This document shows positions 1-11,130 of a stretch of DNA of 64,000 nt, piece by piece. The notes below the pieces were generated by a model. That model had not been told where the DNA came from and did not search any database. It saw only the letters and a program-made list of their open reading frames with translations. This DNA comes from Capitulum mitella (taxonomy: Eukaryota; Arthropoda; Thecostraca; Pollicipedomorpha; Pollicipedidae). The position numbers and the translations under genes are program-made. The stretch is taken from the NCBI GenBank assembly GCA_030062745.1, contig CP099847.1, positions 3,084,304 through 3,148,303 of the forward strand. The letters are read 5' to 3'. Within the stretch, counting starts at the first letter, position 1. The number at the start of each line of letters is the position of its first letter.

Positions 1-3000
1 CATCTCGAAAGTGATACTTGTGCAACCCAATTAAAATCTCATGATATGCTTTTCGAATAAATTGTTTTGACTGACACCTTCGGTTATGCACTTTCAAGAA
101 AAAACGCATAGCTATTGCATCTGTCTGATATCTGTAGCAGTTGAGTTAAAAGAAAACATTGGGGCCTGGTGACAAGTTAGGTACAGTGTTTGGGGCTCTG
201 GGAACTCAACAGCAAGACAGTCTGTTGAGCCACACACCCCCGGTAATCACACACTTCAAACACCCTGAAACGGAAAGCATGTCTTCATCATTCGGCTGAC
301 GCGGTTTTTGAGACGCGTGGCACCTGGTTTTGTATATTTCCCGACTCGGGCGGTGCAAATTGACTGGCTGACAGCCCCCAGCCCGCCGTCATTAGTCCGA
401 GGGCGGTTTCTGGGCCTCTGACGTCACTCTGAGCGCCGCCGGAGCTCGGCCGAAACGCCGGCGGCCGCCGTCCGGTGCCGGACCACGCCTCACCGGGCCG
501 ACCGGCACCGGGCGGAATCCGACGGCGCGTCAATCTCCATAAAAACGCGAATAAAACCGACGGGCCGCCGACAAACAGGAGCAGCGAGGTCGACGGAGAG
601 GCAGCAGGGTCGGCCTGGCCACCCCGGCGCCGGCGCCGACGGCTCGCGCCGGAGGCCACAGGTGCCAGCGGCCCCGCTCTGCCGCCATCCCAGGCGGCGT
701 CAGCGACGCCCTCGGGCGAGCGGCATCAGCGCGCGCCGGCCCCTCCTCCCAACAGGACAGCACGCCGTCGGTAGGCCTCCCTCGGGGCTCTTAAACGCGT
801 CAGCCGTCCGACGCCGACGGAATTATTAACATTCAATTGCCGACGGCCGACGGCCGGCGACCGAACTTGACGACGCCGGCTCGTGTATTTCGGGCAGCCG
901 GTCGCGATCGCGGCGGGCAGGCGCCACAAGTCGGCTGGGCGTCACACCCGACCGTCACGCCCCGGCCGGCACGGACTGCGGCCAGCACTGTCCCGAGGAG
1001 CCAGACTCGGCTCCTCAGGACAGTCAGGACCTCAGACTCCTGAGGATCAGACTCGGCGAGTCTGACCCCTCCCGTCCCCGTCTCCCGTCTCCCGCGGCCG
1101 CAGCCCGCGTGAGGAGACGCCGGCGCCGGCCGAGTGGACCCAGGACGAACGGAGTTCAGCCTGGTGGCAGCGGGAGGGCCTTGGGGTCCGCGCGGCCGGC
1201 CAGTAGTGGCTGTTGCGGTATTTCACCGCGGGCGAAATTCGGCTGTGGCACGAAAGTATGCTTGTCGTGCTGAATTTGCAAATGATACCGACAATGCCGA
1301 AAACGCGAAATTAGCCAGAAATATGTCTCTTCTCTACAGAGCCGGAACCTTGCATCTGGTGAATTCAACCTTTCCGAGACTGCATACATTTGGCTTTTGA
1401 CATGGTTCCTTGAAATTCAGGTTATCGTGGATGATTACGGAATGTGGCAAGGATGCACGATAATAAAAGAAGTAGGAAAGCAGTGCCGCAATCATTGGAG
1501 GTTGAATACCGTAGCTTTTAATTCCGGTCCTTAATTTCTCAACCTAATTACGATCCCAAACTACAGTCAGAGACGGGATCAAACAAATGGACGAAAAAGT
1601 ATCTTTGTCGGAGCCAGGTTATACCTCCGATGTAGGCTTGATTTAATTAGGGAGAGTCTTTTATAAAAAGCTTTCAGTGCAAGCAGCCTTAGAAGTGATG
1701 AGTCGCGCTGCTTTCGTATTCTCTGGATTAAATGTTAAGCTCGAGATTTTAATGTGATATGGCAGGATCAAAAATTCTAGCAGCAACAGCCATGTAACGC
1801 ACAAGAACTGCATTTGAAAGTTAGCGAGCTTACGGATGCCTAAAAAAAAACGCTGTTTACGCTGCAGGAGGACATAATGTTAGCTTCAGTCTCGTTATGG
1901 GGTAATACATTGTCGTTTTAGCTCCCGGCAGGTATCAAAGTGGACGTATTTTTGGGTTGCCATAGGGGCTGTCAACGTTAAATGTTGCATATTGAAATAA
2001 TTAATATTCTGTTACCAACGGCTCGGTTGCTTGCATTACACCCACTTAACTGCTTCTGTCATGACGTCAAGCTCATGTCCCCTTCAGGCAGCTGACTTCC
2101 ATATAGCAATAAACAACTCTCATATGGATCGCAATGCAAGACAGCCTGCGCTGGCTCAAGTTCGAAAGCACTGCTGATCCCATCGCACCTCGAACGACCG
2201 CCTCTTCTTGATGAACGAAATGTACACAGTCTTTACACGTTCTCAGCGTCTGAAGGGTAGTTTTGATTTATCACGGGACTTTGGGTCAATTTCGTCCTTG
2301 TTCAAAATGATAGTCTTAAGTCTTTTATCAGACAGTATAAGACTGTCTCAAATAACCGTGGTAAAGAATTAGACACAATAGAGACCTTGACAAGGCGGAT
2401 TTTAGGGGAAATAAATCCGAATTCGACAAAATGTTTACTAAAACGCTTTTGGCACCTATGAAGTACTTCTGACAACACCTAAATGAACTCCATCGTTTCC
2501 AGTCTGAAGGGCAATTCATCTATCGTCACATTACAGTGGAGAATGACCAGCACAACTCAACGAATGGCTACCGCATGAACACCTAAATCGTACACACCTC
2601 CAGCACTATTATCCCCCGATTACTCGTGACTTTGTATTTACATTTCAGTCCAGCGTCTAGCCTTCCTCAAAGGAAAGTGATACCCTTATTTGCAGAAATC
2701 GTTTCGGATGAAGCGTGAAAAGAATCTTCCGTTTGCATAGCGACGTTGAGCAAACGTTTACATTACGGAGACCGTATGTGCTGAGTCGGCGTGGGGCTAT
2801 TCGGGCCAGGTGCTATCCGTCATAGGCGTCATGGGATTTAAAACGCGTGAATTCTGGGGACTATCAGACCGGCGGAAACCACGTTTTCCCCTCGCATTAT
2901 ACAGCAGTATATTGCGTTTGTATACATACTTTTCTAAAGCTGTTTAAGTGATGTTCCTGCGTTTTATTCATGTGATGAGGGGATGCAATGTTCAGTTTGG

Positions 3001-3721
3001 TAACTAATGTCCAGGTTCATATACCCAGTGGTGATCAATAAACAGCATGAAATGGTTAAAGAATGGTTTTTGCTGGTCTGTTCTCAGCCTTTTCCACCCG
3101 TGGTTTAATGTGGAACGATTTCCCCCGCTGGTGTTGTTACCGCCAAACGTCCCCAACGAAGGCAAATTTGTTTTTGTTTCTGTTTTCTCTTCGCTGTACA
3201 CCAAAATAAGCTGTTGATAGGCGAATTATACAAGCCCTTGAAGTTTACATTATTTTCCTTTCTGGAATCGCTTATATGGCTTTCAAGCAGGACCTACGAC
3301 TGATTGGCAACATCATTTTTGGACCAACAGGTGCGTCGTTTCCGTGTGTGCAACGATGACCTATCAGTTTCCTTTGGAATGGACGAAGTCGGTCCATCGG
3401 TTTTCCTGATAGCCTCCAGAGCATGCAGTCCTCATTCCAATAACTTCGTGGACGGAAAAACATCTCAGTAAATGGCCCTTTAAAGCTGTTTACGATTACG
3501 GACTCACGCCACCATTCCGCCATCGCAAGGTATTCAACACTATTCCATCTGGATAAATCGATGATGAGTAGAAGGTATGGAAGGTATTTGTTAAAATTTG
3601 TCAGTTGGTAAAAAGACGCGAGAAAATGGTGCATTGTAAGATGAAAACTATCACTGCTTAAGATATGCACGTCATGAGGTATGCTCCTTTCAAAAAGACG
3701 ATGCCTTTTCAGGATATCACA

Positions 3722-3748
3722 TCACACACTCACACACACACACACACA
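3722..3748. repeat. (CA)n microsatellite
   Basis: A run of about 13 CA dinucleotides with one early interruption. It is a simple repeat in non-coding sequence. Confidence 0.95.
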
Positions 3749-4086
3749 GGATATCACTGTTCACGTAAACACGACGTTGCGTAGCGTCCGTGTGCTTAAG
3801 TGTTCTGCTGGAACGCACTTAAACGCTGCTTTCGGTCACAGTTCCATTGCGTTGTAAATCCTTGTGAAATAGAACATTGTATCAAATATGGCAGGGATAA
3901 AGCACATCAAATATTGGGAAATATTTATAAATATTGGAAGCAAATTACAAATATTGTAAAGTATAGGTACCCAGCCATGGGTAAGGCAAATGGCCACTTT
4001 AGACAGAAATCAGTGTGCAGTGAAATGATCATGCCATGTACAAAATGTGATGTGCTGTACTGCAAAATGAAAATGTAAATGTGGAA

Positions 4087-4108
4087 GTAAATTTACATGT
4101 AAATTTAC
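4087..4108. repeat. 22-bp perfect palindrome
   Basis: The sequence reads GTAAATTTACAT followed by GTAAATTTAC and is identical to its own reverse complement over 22 bases. It can equally be seen as a 12-bp tandem repeat of a self-complementary unit. It lies in AT-rich intron sequence with no sign of function. Confidence 0.85.
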
Positions 4109-4817
4109 AATGTACAAGTGCATATAACCCCTGCATTCTGCATGAAATGGCCAATACCTGCATTCGTCAGAGGTGCTTGCTTTAGATCACGGTGGCTGTT
4201 TTCACAGCGGCGAATTTATAATTGGCCCCGCACATATTGCGTTCCCAAATGGCTGCTCTTTTTACCCGGTTTTTCATTTTCTTTTCAACCATGGGGCTTG
4301 AAACGCCACAGCAATTTCAAGCAAATTACGATGCTCTGATACATCAGAAAATTCTCTCTTTCGGCTGCAAGCAGAACCATGTTCATCCTGTTGGTGTTGC
4401 CGGAAGCAATTATAGATCCTTTCTCCTCATGCATTGCCACGACCTAACACTAAACTCTTGATTATTTGTGTTGCATTTGCAGCACCAAATAAAAAAATGC
4501 AACATACAGGCGATTGCACTTCCGGCGGTAGAAAGTAAAATGTCCGGGGTCATATCATGGCACATCTGTAAATCTGTCGTGAAAAGACCCAGGTATCCAC
4601 CTGGGAGACGCAGGAGGTCATGCGGCACCCTCCTCACGGTCTACACAAACGTTCCCAAAAGCTACGAAACCACGCTCCACTGTACTCCGTGTTCCGCACG
4701 CACCGCCGGACAGCGTCCCATAACGCTGCGAACCACGACCGCGAAGGACAGAGAGCGCCCCCCCGACTCACGCCGAACAGGCCGCCCCCGGGAAACCCTC
4801 AGTCCCCTCCGACTCAC

Positions 4818-4977
4818 ACTTGACGTCTAAGTGGATGGCGTTGCTCTCGCCGTCGCCCTCGGTGTTGAAGCCGACGCACGTGTAACTGCCGCTGTCGGAG
4901 CGCTCGACGCCCTGCAGCGCCAGGCTGAAGTTGCTGACGATCACGCCGCCCGTTGCGTTGTGGTACAGAGGATTTTG
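4818..4977 (-). CDS. side-like: Sidestep-like receptor, exon for C-terminal half of Ig4
   Basis: This exon is 160 bases long (53 codons plus one base). The acceptor is ccgccttgcag|CAAAAT and the donor AAGT|gtgagt. Translation starts QNPLYHNATGG, goes through VIVSNFSLALQGV and RSDSGSYTCVGFN, and ends GESNAIHLDVK. The D-x-G-x-Y-x-C signature is the F-strand of an Ig domain, carrying the second disulphide cysteine of Ig4. NPLYHN, GVI-SN-SL-LQ-V and the EG-GESN run are typical of Sidestep proteins. Two N-glycosylation sequons are visible (NAT and NFS). It starts in phase 0 and ends in phase 1, so the next exon should open Ig5 with two bases of a split codon. A possible upstream extension of the frame is intronic: the acceptor and the homology both begin at CAAAAT. 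Confidence 0.9.
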
Positions 4978-6326
4978 CTGCAAGGCGGGAGATGAGGGGT
5001 CAGCGCTAATGGGACCTGCAGCGTCAGCCGCGCTTCGCTTATTCTGTACGCTTATTGTGTAAATCGTAGCGTGGGAGCCGTCCAACATGGAGCCCTGCCC
5101 TGCAATAATGTTTCAGTGAATAAGATATAGCAGATACTGGGTCAGCAAGATAAGCAGTATTTGGTTAGCAAGACTAGCACCATCACGTCAGCAGGATTGG
5201 CAGTATTACCCGTGAGATAAGCAGTATTAGGTCGTTTCCTTGATCCAGTTCGACCGGTGCGATGAATAAAATTTGAATGCAAGACAAACCGATCCACGCG
5301 TCAGACATCAGCTCCGGTGCGTTCAGATAGTTTCATGGACGGGGTGTCATGCTGCGCCGTCCGGCGACCGCCTCTGCTCCCGCCTCCCCACCGCCAGCTC
5401 CCATGCGCCCGTGGTCCGTCCACCGGTGAAGCCGGTGCCCGGTTCCCACGCGCTCGGCGCCCGGTTAGGCCCGCACAATCCGGCCGCTGGGCCGATTTAC
5501 GGCGATGCCGTCGCGGCACATTTTTGAGAACACGTGTCAGCCGGGAATTAATCCCATTAGGCGGACAGCATAAATTGATCGGCGCGCGCGGCCGGCCCGG
5601 CGCTCAGGGCTCCGATCAAAGCTCCGCATGACGTCACGGCTGGAGGACTGCCCGTCTGCGGAGCTGGCCGGGCGTCTCCAGCGCTGGCCCTCTGCCGCGC
5701 GAGATTGAGGGTAGAGGCAGGTGGGGATGGTCGAGATCGGGTGACAGGTGTCGTCGACTGGCGGCTGTAGACTTGCTAAATAGGCTGGACGCCACTCTGT
5801 TTAGAGTAGGACTCATGATTCGACAGCAGGGTTCCGTAGTTTGCGAGCTCCAGTTTCCTCATTTCGTTGGTTATCTCACGTCTCTGCTTTCATTTGTTTC
5901 TGAGCACTCCCTTCTCGCCAAGGTACATAATTTCAGCAGTATATGGGAAATCCATCAAATTTGGAAAGAAGCAAAATGCAGTAAGTCCGGAAACAACAAA
6001 GCATAATGCAGTATTTAGTAATAACGCAATGCATCACAGCTGCACAAACAAATGAAAATTTTAGCCATACCTGTATTAGACATTGCTTCGTTCTGTTCTG
6101 CACTGGCGATAAACCGAATAGCCTCGATTTCATCTGGATGCGATTCAATGAGCTGAGCATAGCCTTGCGTGCATTTTGCCAAACTTAAAGTATACATCAG
6201 CATATACGCAACTATCAAAAACAAATCAGGAGATTATTCTGTCGTAAGGGCTATCTCGGATATCAGGAAGCGAGTAGGAAGATGTGGGCGGTGATGAAAT
6301 TATTTAGTCGTATTTTAAAAGCTCAC
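4978..6326 (-). other. Intron within Ig4 (1,349 bp)
   Basis: This is a phase-0 intron with donor ATAAC|gtgagc and acceptor ccttgcag, the shortest intron in the gene model. It holds a CpG-dense island at about 5,340-5,720 that contains no recognisable exon. The remainder is AT-rich with short imperfect repeats of the type 'agcagta(t)' at 5,120-5,230. Confidence 0.8.
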
Positions 6327-6457
6327 GTTATGACGCCATTCTTTTTTGTAGACAGGCGGATTGGCTCGGATGCTGCATTCAAAATATACATCATCGCCCT
6401 CCTTTATCTTCTCCGGATCCAGCAGCTTGGCGAGGCTGATGGCAACCCTGGGCAGAT
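6327..6457 (-). CDS. side-like: Sidestep-like receptor, exon for N-terminal half of Ig4
   Basis: This exon is 131 bases long (2 bases of a split codon plus 43 codons). The acceptor is cccgtttcag|ATCTGCC and the donor ATAAC|gtgagc. After the split codon (T|AT, Tyr) it reads LPRVAISLAKLLDPEKIKEG, then DDVYFECSIRANPP, and ends YKKEWRHN. EGDDVYFEC with ANP and the K-x-W-x-H-N end is one of the best conserved blocks of Sidestep proteins, covering the B-strand cysteine and the C-strand tryptophan of the Ig fold. It enters in phase 1 and leaves in phase 0, exactly matching exon 4,818-4,977. This exon is the strongest single piece of evidence for the family assignment. Confidence 0.92.
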
Positions 6458-6557
6458 CTGAAACGGGAACGTGACGTCACCCAACAGACAGCCTATTGGG
6501 CTCCGTATTCCAAACGTCGAGCCCGACGGTTCGTCGACGACTTTACTCTGCAGGAAT

Positions 6558-6593
6558 TCACCTCAGCAGCTTTCTGTCAAGCTGCTGAGGTGA
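6558..6593. repeat. Perfect inverted repeat, 15-bp arms, 6-base loop
   Basis: The arms TCACCTCAGCAGCTT (6,558-6,572) and AAGCTGCTGAGGTGA (6,579-6,593) are exact reverse complements separated by TCTGTC. In the minus-strand transcript this would fold about 100 bases upstream of the acceptor for the Ig4 exon. Both arms sit in intron; a role in splicing is speculation. Confidence 0.9.
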
Positions 6594-7688
6594 GCTGAAC
6601 AGAAGTAACTTCAGTCTCTGTCAGCCCTGCTATCGATCCCTCTTGTCTTTCAGCCCATCGTACTCTCGAGGACAAGAAACATAAAAACATGCCTATGTCG
6701 TTATGGCGGACTCTTACATTCAAAATCATATTCTCTGTGCTTCAAAACTGACGTTAAATACGAGCTGTGAAGTATCTTGTGCGTGAAAAGTGACGCCTCG
6801 CATTTATTATTCTAAATTGCAGTAACGGGAGACATTGGAATTCTGCAGCGGCCCATTCACTTTAGTGTGCTGTAGGGCAAGCACGGGAGGACAGCTCGGC
6901 AATAAACATCCTGCTGGTCGGGCTCGCCATTAAAGCCGCTAATGAGGCGATTTGTCTCAGCTTGACGGCTCAGTTAATTTACTGATGTCATGGGCGAATT
7001 CTGCAGACGACCACCATCGAACCAACTGCAGGGCCATACAATGGAGTTAGCAGAGTGCATGCGGTTTCAATAAACAGCATCAGTCTCTGCAGCAATATGG
7101 TATGTACGATATTTTCTTGGAAACAGCATGATTATTACTTCTGGATTTTAAACAAACTTCTTTTATGTTGTATGCTTGTTGCTGTGGAAAAATATTTCAT
7201 AAATGATTCATTGCCACAGAGGTATGTCATTTACAGCAAGGTGTGCTGTTGGGCAAACTGAAAAGTGCCGAAGTACAGTAAAAAATCTGAATTTAGTACT
7301 TCATTATGATAATGTTACTGCTCTTCTTCAAGTTAATCCATGAACTCTCCATGATTTCTCGCCTCTCCTTGGTGTGGCAAAAACGATTCCAAAAGCCGAC
7401 GGATTCAAAGAAAAGCAAGCTTATTTCATATACTTTGAATAGGCGGATTTAAAGCTGCTGGTTGACTCCTTATTACTTATTATTACTACCGTATTTACAT
7501 TATTAGTTATATTCTTAAATTCCTCAGGCCGCTTTAATTCGCCTTAAGTACTCGGCTGATTTTTGGGGACCGCTAGTATATTATGTATCTGCCTGGCCCT
7601 CAATAATTCTGTTGTCATGTGGTCCGTCGTGCAGGCCACGGGTGTCGAGACGCCTGGTATTATTGGCAAGCCTTTTTTTCAAGCATTA

Positions 7689-8752
7689 TTAACCCGCGCA
7701 CGACCGCCGGTCGGTTTCGAACATGCGCTACTGGGGGGGGGGGGGGCAGTTGGCTGCCCCCCTCTAACTCACGAACGGTTGGTCGCGCGATAACAATAAG
7801 CATACCGTTGGAAAGCTTCTGGCGAGTAGAGCTCGAAACTGGTCTCATTTTTAGTTTTAGATAATATGTAAGCAATTTACGCCCTATATATGTTTTCTCA
7901 TAGCCGACTGCATGAGACCGAGAAATGGCCCGAATCTCAAGGGCTTGACAATTGACGGGAACTAATTTTAGCGTTCCTTTATTTTCGCAACAAAAGACAA
8001 TCTATGTATATTTTATTGATCTTAGCAGTTCTTGTGATGGTTTTTCATGCTTAAATTTTGGAAAAATTAATTAGTTACCAATCTACAAAATTGGCGGAGC
8101 TTTATTCGCGAGAGCCTGTTCATTTTCAAAATGTGCTACTTTTTCAAACTTTTTGAGGTTCCTGGTATTACTTACTTCTGTGCAAGCTAGTTCTGCCATT
8201 TTCTACCCATTCTGAGTAATTCATCGCCGATTTTGACGGTGGTCCATTTTGGCTCACAACAGTTATTCGTGGCCTGACCTCAGGTCAATGGCTGGAAGTC
8301 ATTGATACTTTGCCAAATGACGGCAACTAGATGTCTGCTTCACTCCGCACTAAGAATGTTATGAAATATCCCGTCAATTTCCGAAAAAAATGACGACATA
8401 TCTCAAAAATGGGTTTGATCTTAGGTCAATGGCCCGGAAAATTCCGAAAAATCTGAGATAGCAGATTTGTTGCATCTATCACGTCCACTAATCCCTGAAA
8501 GTGTTATTGAGATATCATGTTTTCCGACAAAGTTACAGGGCAATAAACTTTTTTGGACATAGGTCTGTTTGACCTGACCTAGGTCAGGTACCTGACCTGA
8601 CCTGAGGTCAAAATTTTCACACGAGATGTAAAATTGATCAAGCAAAAGGTACACAAAGTCTCGTGACTCTGTGTTTGTTCGTTCTCTCGCAATCCCAGAA
8701 AAACTCAGGGGGGGTAGTCGACTGCCCCCCCCCCCAGTCGGGAACGGGTTAA
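7689..8752. mobile_element. Non-autonomous TIR element with TTAACCC ends (piggyBac-like?)
   Basis: The left end reads TTAACCCG and, after about 35 bases, a G-run followed by CAGTTGGCTGCCCCCC. The right end reads GGTAGTCGACTGCCCCCC, then CAGTCGGGAACGGGTTAA. The reverse complement of the right end matches the left, apart from extra sequence near the left terminus. TTAA at both borders followed by CCC is the pattern of piggyBac-type insertions. There is no transposase frame inside, so it would be non-autonomous. The interior is AT-rich with many AGGTCA-like hexamers. The classification is inference; the inverted terminal structure is seen directly. Confidence 0.6.
8572..8589. repeat. 18-bp palindrome of overlapping TGACCT/AGGTCA
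   Basis: ACCTGACCTAGGTCAGGT is its own reverse complement, and three further TGACC(T) hexamers follow within 25 bases. It lies inside the TIR element at 7,689-8,752. AGGTCA is the half-site of many nuclear receptors, but nothing here shows that it is bound. Confidence 0.85.
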
Positions 8753-9645
8753 AGTAGATTGTTGTGTTTCGGGCCTTTTACGATTTGTTAAGCAAGGCTG
8801 CAAAGCTGGTTTTGGGTATAATGAAAACATTAACATCGACCGTTTGTAGTTAACCCTAGGCGAAAAAACGCTTTTTGCGAGAACATAATTTTACACGCAT
8901 TTGCTGCTTTACAACGTAATTATATGTGTACTATAGCAATGTTCGTCCTTACTAGATATCTTGGTGATAGTCATAGCCCATGCGTTTTGTAGAAGTCCAT
9001 AGCGAGACATCTAATCTGATTCCGCCGGGAAATGCATACCCGGCCTCAGCCATGCACACTGTAAAGCCTGCGGTCGATCCTGAATGCCAATGACTCGAGA
9101 CTAGCGTTTCGAACGCAGGCCATTAGCGTGCCTTTGGCTGGACGTCTGCGACGTTTCGCGGCACGCAGCCGCCGAGACGTCAGAGCGTTTGCACTGATAG
9201 GCCTCGGCGGCCCCGTTCGGCCGAGCTTTGCCGCAGCAGGTCATCGGTGACCGGCCGAAAGCCGCCGGCGGCCGCGCGAACGGCGCAGTAAAACCGAACC
9301 ACCTGACCGCTCAGCCTCACTCCCATGAAACGCCCGAACGACACCAGACCGAGAGAAGTGACGACTTGAGAGCGAGCCAACGAGGGCTTAGAACGACCAA
9401 ATCGGGCATTGGTGACGAGCGAAAATGAAAGAGAGAGGGAGAGAGAGACGCAGTCTGGTGTCAACCACACTCGTCAAATCACAGTGAGATCTCCATAGCG
9501 CCCCACAAAAGTGATATTCTTGACCCTGACGTCAGACTGTCCATCATCAATATCTTTCCACGCAGCGCTCCTTCGAGGACCCTTGTCCTGTCCGGCCGCG
9601 GTGGATTGGTGACAGCACGTCCATAGCCGGCAACGTCGCACTCAC

Positions 9646-9793
9646 AGTGAACGGTGAGGACGGTCGAGCGCTCCAGCGGACTCGCGGCGACCTTTGGGTT
9701 CTGGCAGCGGCAGAGCAGCGTCTGCCGGTCGTTCTCCGGCTGCGGCGTGAAGGACAGCGTCGCCATGGTGACGTTGCCCGAATGGGAGGTCTT
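9646..9793 (-). CDS. side-like: Sidestep-like receptor, exon for C-terminal half of Ig3
   Basis: This exon is 148 bases long (49 codons plus one base). The acceptor is gcctgtttgcag|AAGACC and the donor CACT|gtgagt. It reads KTSHSGNVTMATLSFTPQ, then PENDRQTLLCRCQNPKV, and ends RSTVLTVH. G-N-V-T-x-x-x-L-S-F-T-P and C-R-x-x-N-P are family motifs covering the E and F strands of Ig3. GNVT is an N-glycosylation sequon. An oddity is a second cysteine two residues after the F-strand cysteine (LCRC), where an alanine would be usual; it has a partner in the other Ig3 exon. It enters in phase 0 and leaves in phase 1. Confidence 0.9.
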
Positions 9794-10692
9794 CTGCAAA
9801 CAGGCGGGCAGCAGCACTATTGCACGTGACGGTCGTGTCAGCGAGTAAATCGTCGGTTGTTTTTCATCCGTCTACCCACGCACTTTTGTGAGAGCAGTCC
9901 CCAAAAACCCTCTGCCAGAGCTACATCATTCTTTCCCATCTGACTTGCAGTTAGACTGACAGCACATGTTGTGGCTCCTCAGAAATGACGACACGACGCG
10001 AGCGGATTGTGTTCAGCACTTTAAGTGCTGTTTATCACTGCTTAATCGATCTGTCATGAACCTTACCAAAATTGACTAAGTTTTGAATAAAAGCTTTTCA
10101 TGGTGCACCAGTAAGGCGCCAAGTGGGGCGAATGACGAACTAGGCCTACTTCGTCCCTCCCTGCATCATTACTTTTCCTTTGTGCATTTTGAAATGCAAA
10201 GGGATATTCATCCATCTGTTTCCGTATTTCCATTCAAAGAATTTCAGCCTTAAACCTCTCGGGCGTCCATGATATTGTTCGCTGCCGTGGCTGAGCGGTT
10301 AAAAAACGTCCGTGGAAAAAGAGGCCTGAGATGGAAAACATTATTTCTCGAACACTTATGTCGAAGAACGAGCTCATAATCCAAGGTACGGAAAACTCAA
10401 ATGCGTAAAATTTGAAGAACTGAGTTATCGTCTAATAAAAATGTAATGGTTAGGCGCCCGCTTTCGGTGCCGGAAGTTAACAACCTCCGGAAACTGTTGT
10501 GGCCAGGTCGAGCCGGCCCGGCAGCTGCATTTGATTTTCCTTCTGCTCCTTGATGTAAGACTCACTCTGCTTTCGGCATCGTCAGTAATGACTAAATAAA
10601 TTAAACTATATACTAAATTAGTACAATCATAATGTATAAATTGTAATTATACATATATAAATTAATATATAATAGATAAATATAAACTAGTA

Positions 10693-11130
10693 TTGACTAA
10701 ATTAATTAAATGTCTAAAAGGCAGCGTGCGTAAAAGCTTTCGTACCATAAAAAAGTCCATTTGTTTTGGAACATATTGGCTTGCGTTTGTCCATGGCGGA
10801 GGTTTCGCTGAAATTCACAAAAGGATTTTGTCCATGATTACAAATGTGAATGATTCACAAGCGGTTTCAGCTAACAGAAGAAATACACAACGTCAACGAC
10901 AGGCTGCAGCGGCTAGACTGAACCGAACGGATTCGCAACATCAGGCGGACATGAGAAGATGAGGGGGAAACCAAGCAGAGATAGACGTCGAACGCCTACG
11001 TAACGAAGGTAATCGGCGTCGCTGGAACAGAGAGCCAGCCATGATATTTTCAGTGTTCGGCATATGATTACCAATGATCCAAAAGAGCATACGCGTCGGT
11101 GCGGTTACTGTGATGCACTCGTCGGTCCGA
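10693..11130 (+). mobile_element. Possible degenerate Helitron-type N-terminal fragment (tentative)
   Basis: The plus strand from about 10,870 encodes an Arg/Gln-rich stretch (NRRNTQRQRQAAAARLNR), then after one stop ERLRNEGNRRRWNREP, and in another frame a C-x-x-C block (RRCGYCDALVG) followed by further cysteines. Arg-rich repeats followed by a C-x-x-C-x-A-L zinc-binding block are found near the N terminus of Helitron helicase-like proteins. The match is short, broken by frameshifts and stops, and lacks the Rep and helicase motifs. This is a weak suggestion; it could be an unrelated low-complexity frame. Confidence 0.22.

Larger units (their letters stand above)
1..4817. other. Intron 3' of the Ig4 exon (runs off the window)
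   Basis: This stretch follows the donor of the last visible exon (AAGT|gtgagt) and is probably intron continuing past position 1. I looked on the minus strand for an Ig5 exon, expected to begin with a motif like APVC soon after a phase-1 acceptor, and saw none. About 440-1,210 is a CpG-dense island without a recognisable gene. A (CA)n run lies at 3,722-3,748, and a perfect 22-bp palindrome built on GTAAATTTAC at 4,087-4,108. The rest is AT-rich sequence in which I recognise nothing; the open frames at 3,272-3,670 (-) and 3,800-4,078 (+) have no known domain. Confidence 0.6.
6458..9645 (-). other. Intron between Ig3 and Ig4 (3,188 bp)
   Basis: This is a phase-1 intron with donor CACT|gtgagt and acceptor cccgtttcag. 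It carries a strong hairpin about 100 bases before the acceptor (6,558-6,593), a 1.06-kb element with TTAACCC/GGGTTAA ends (7,689-8,752), and a GC-rich patch at 9,120-9,300. I recognise no coding sequence in it. Confidence 0.8.

Noticed and set aside
3272..3670. A 132-codon minus-strand frame as a possible transposase or receptor exon
   Set aside because: No catalytic motif, Ig signature or splice-site arrangement could be found.
10282..10320. tRNA-like start GCTGCCGTGGCTGAGCGGTT with an A-box
   Set aside because: No anticodon arm, B-box (GGTTCGAAT-type) or 3' acceptor partner follows. At best it is a SINE or tRNA fragment.
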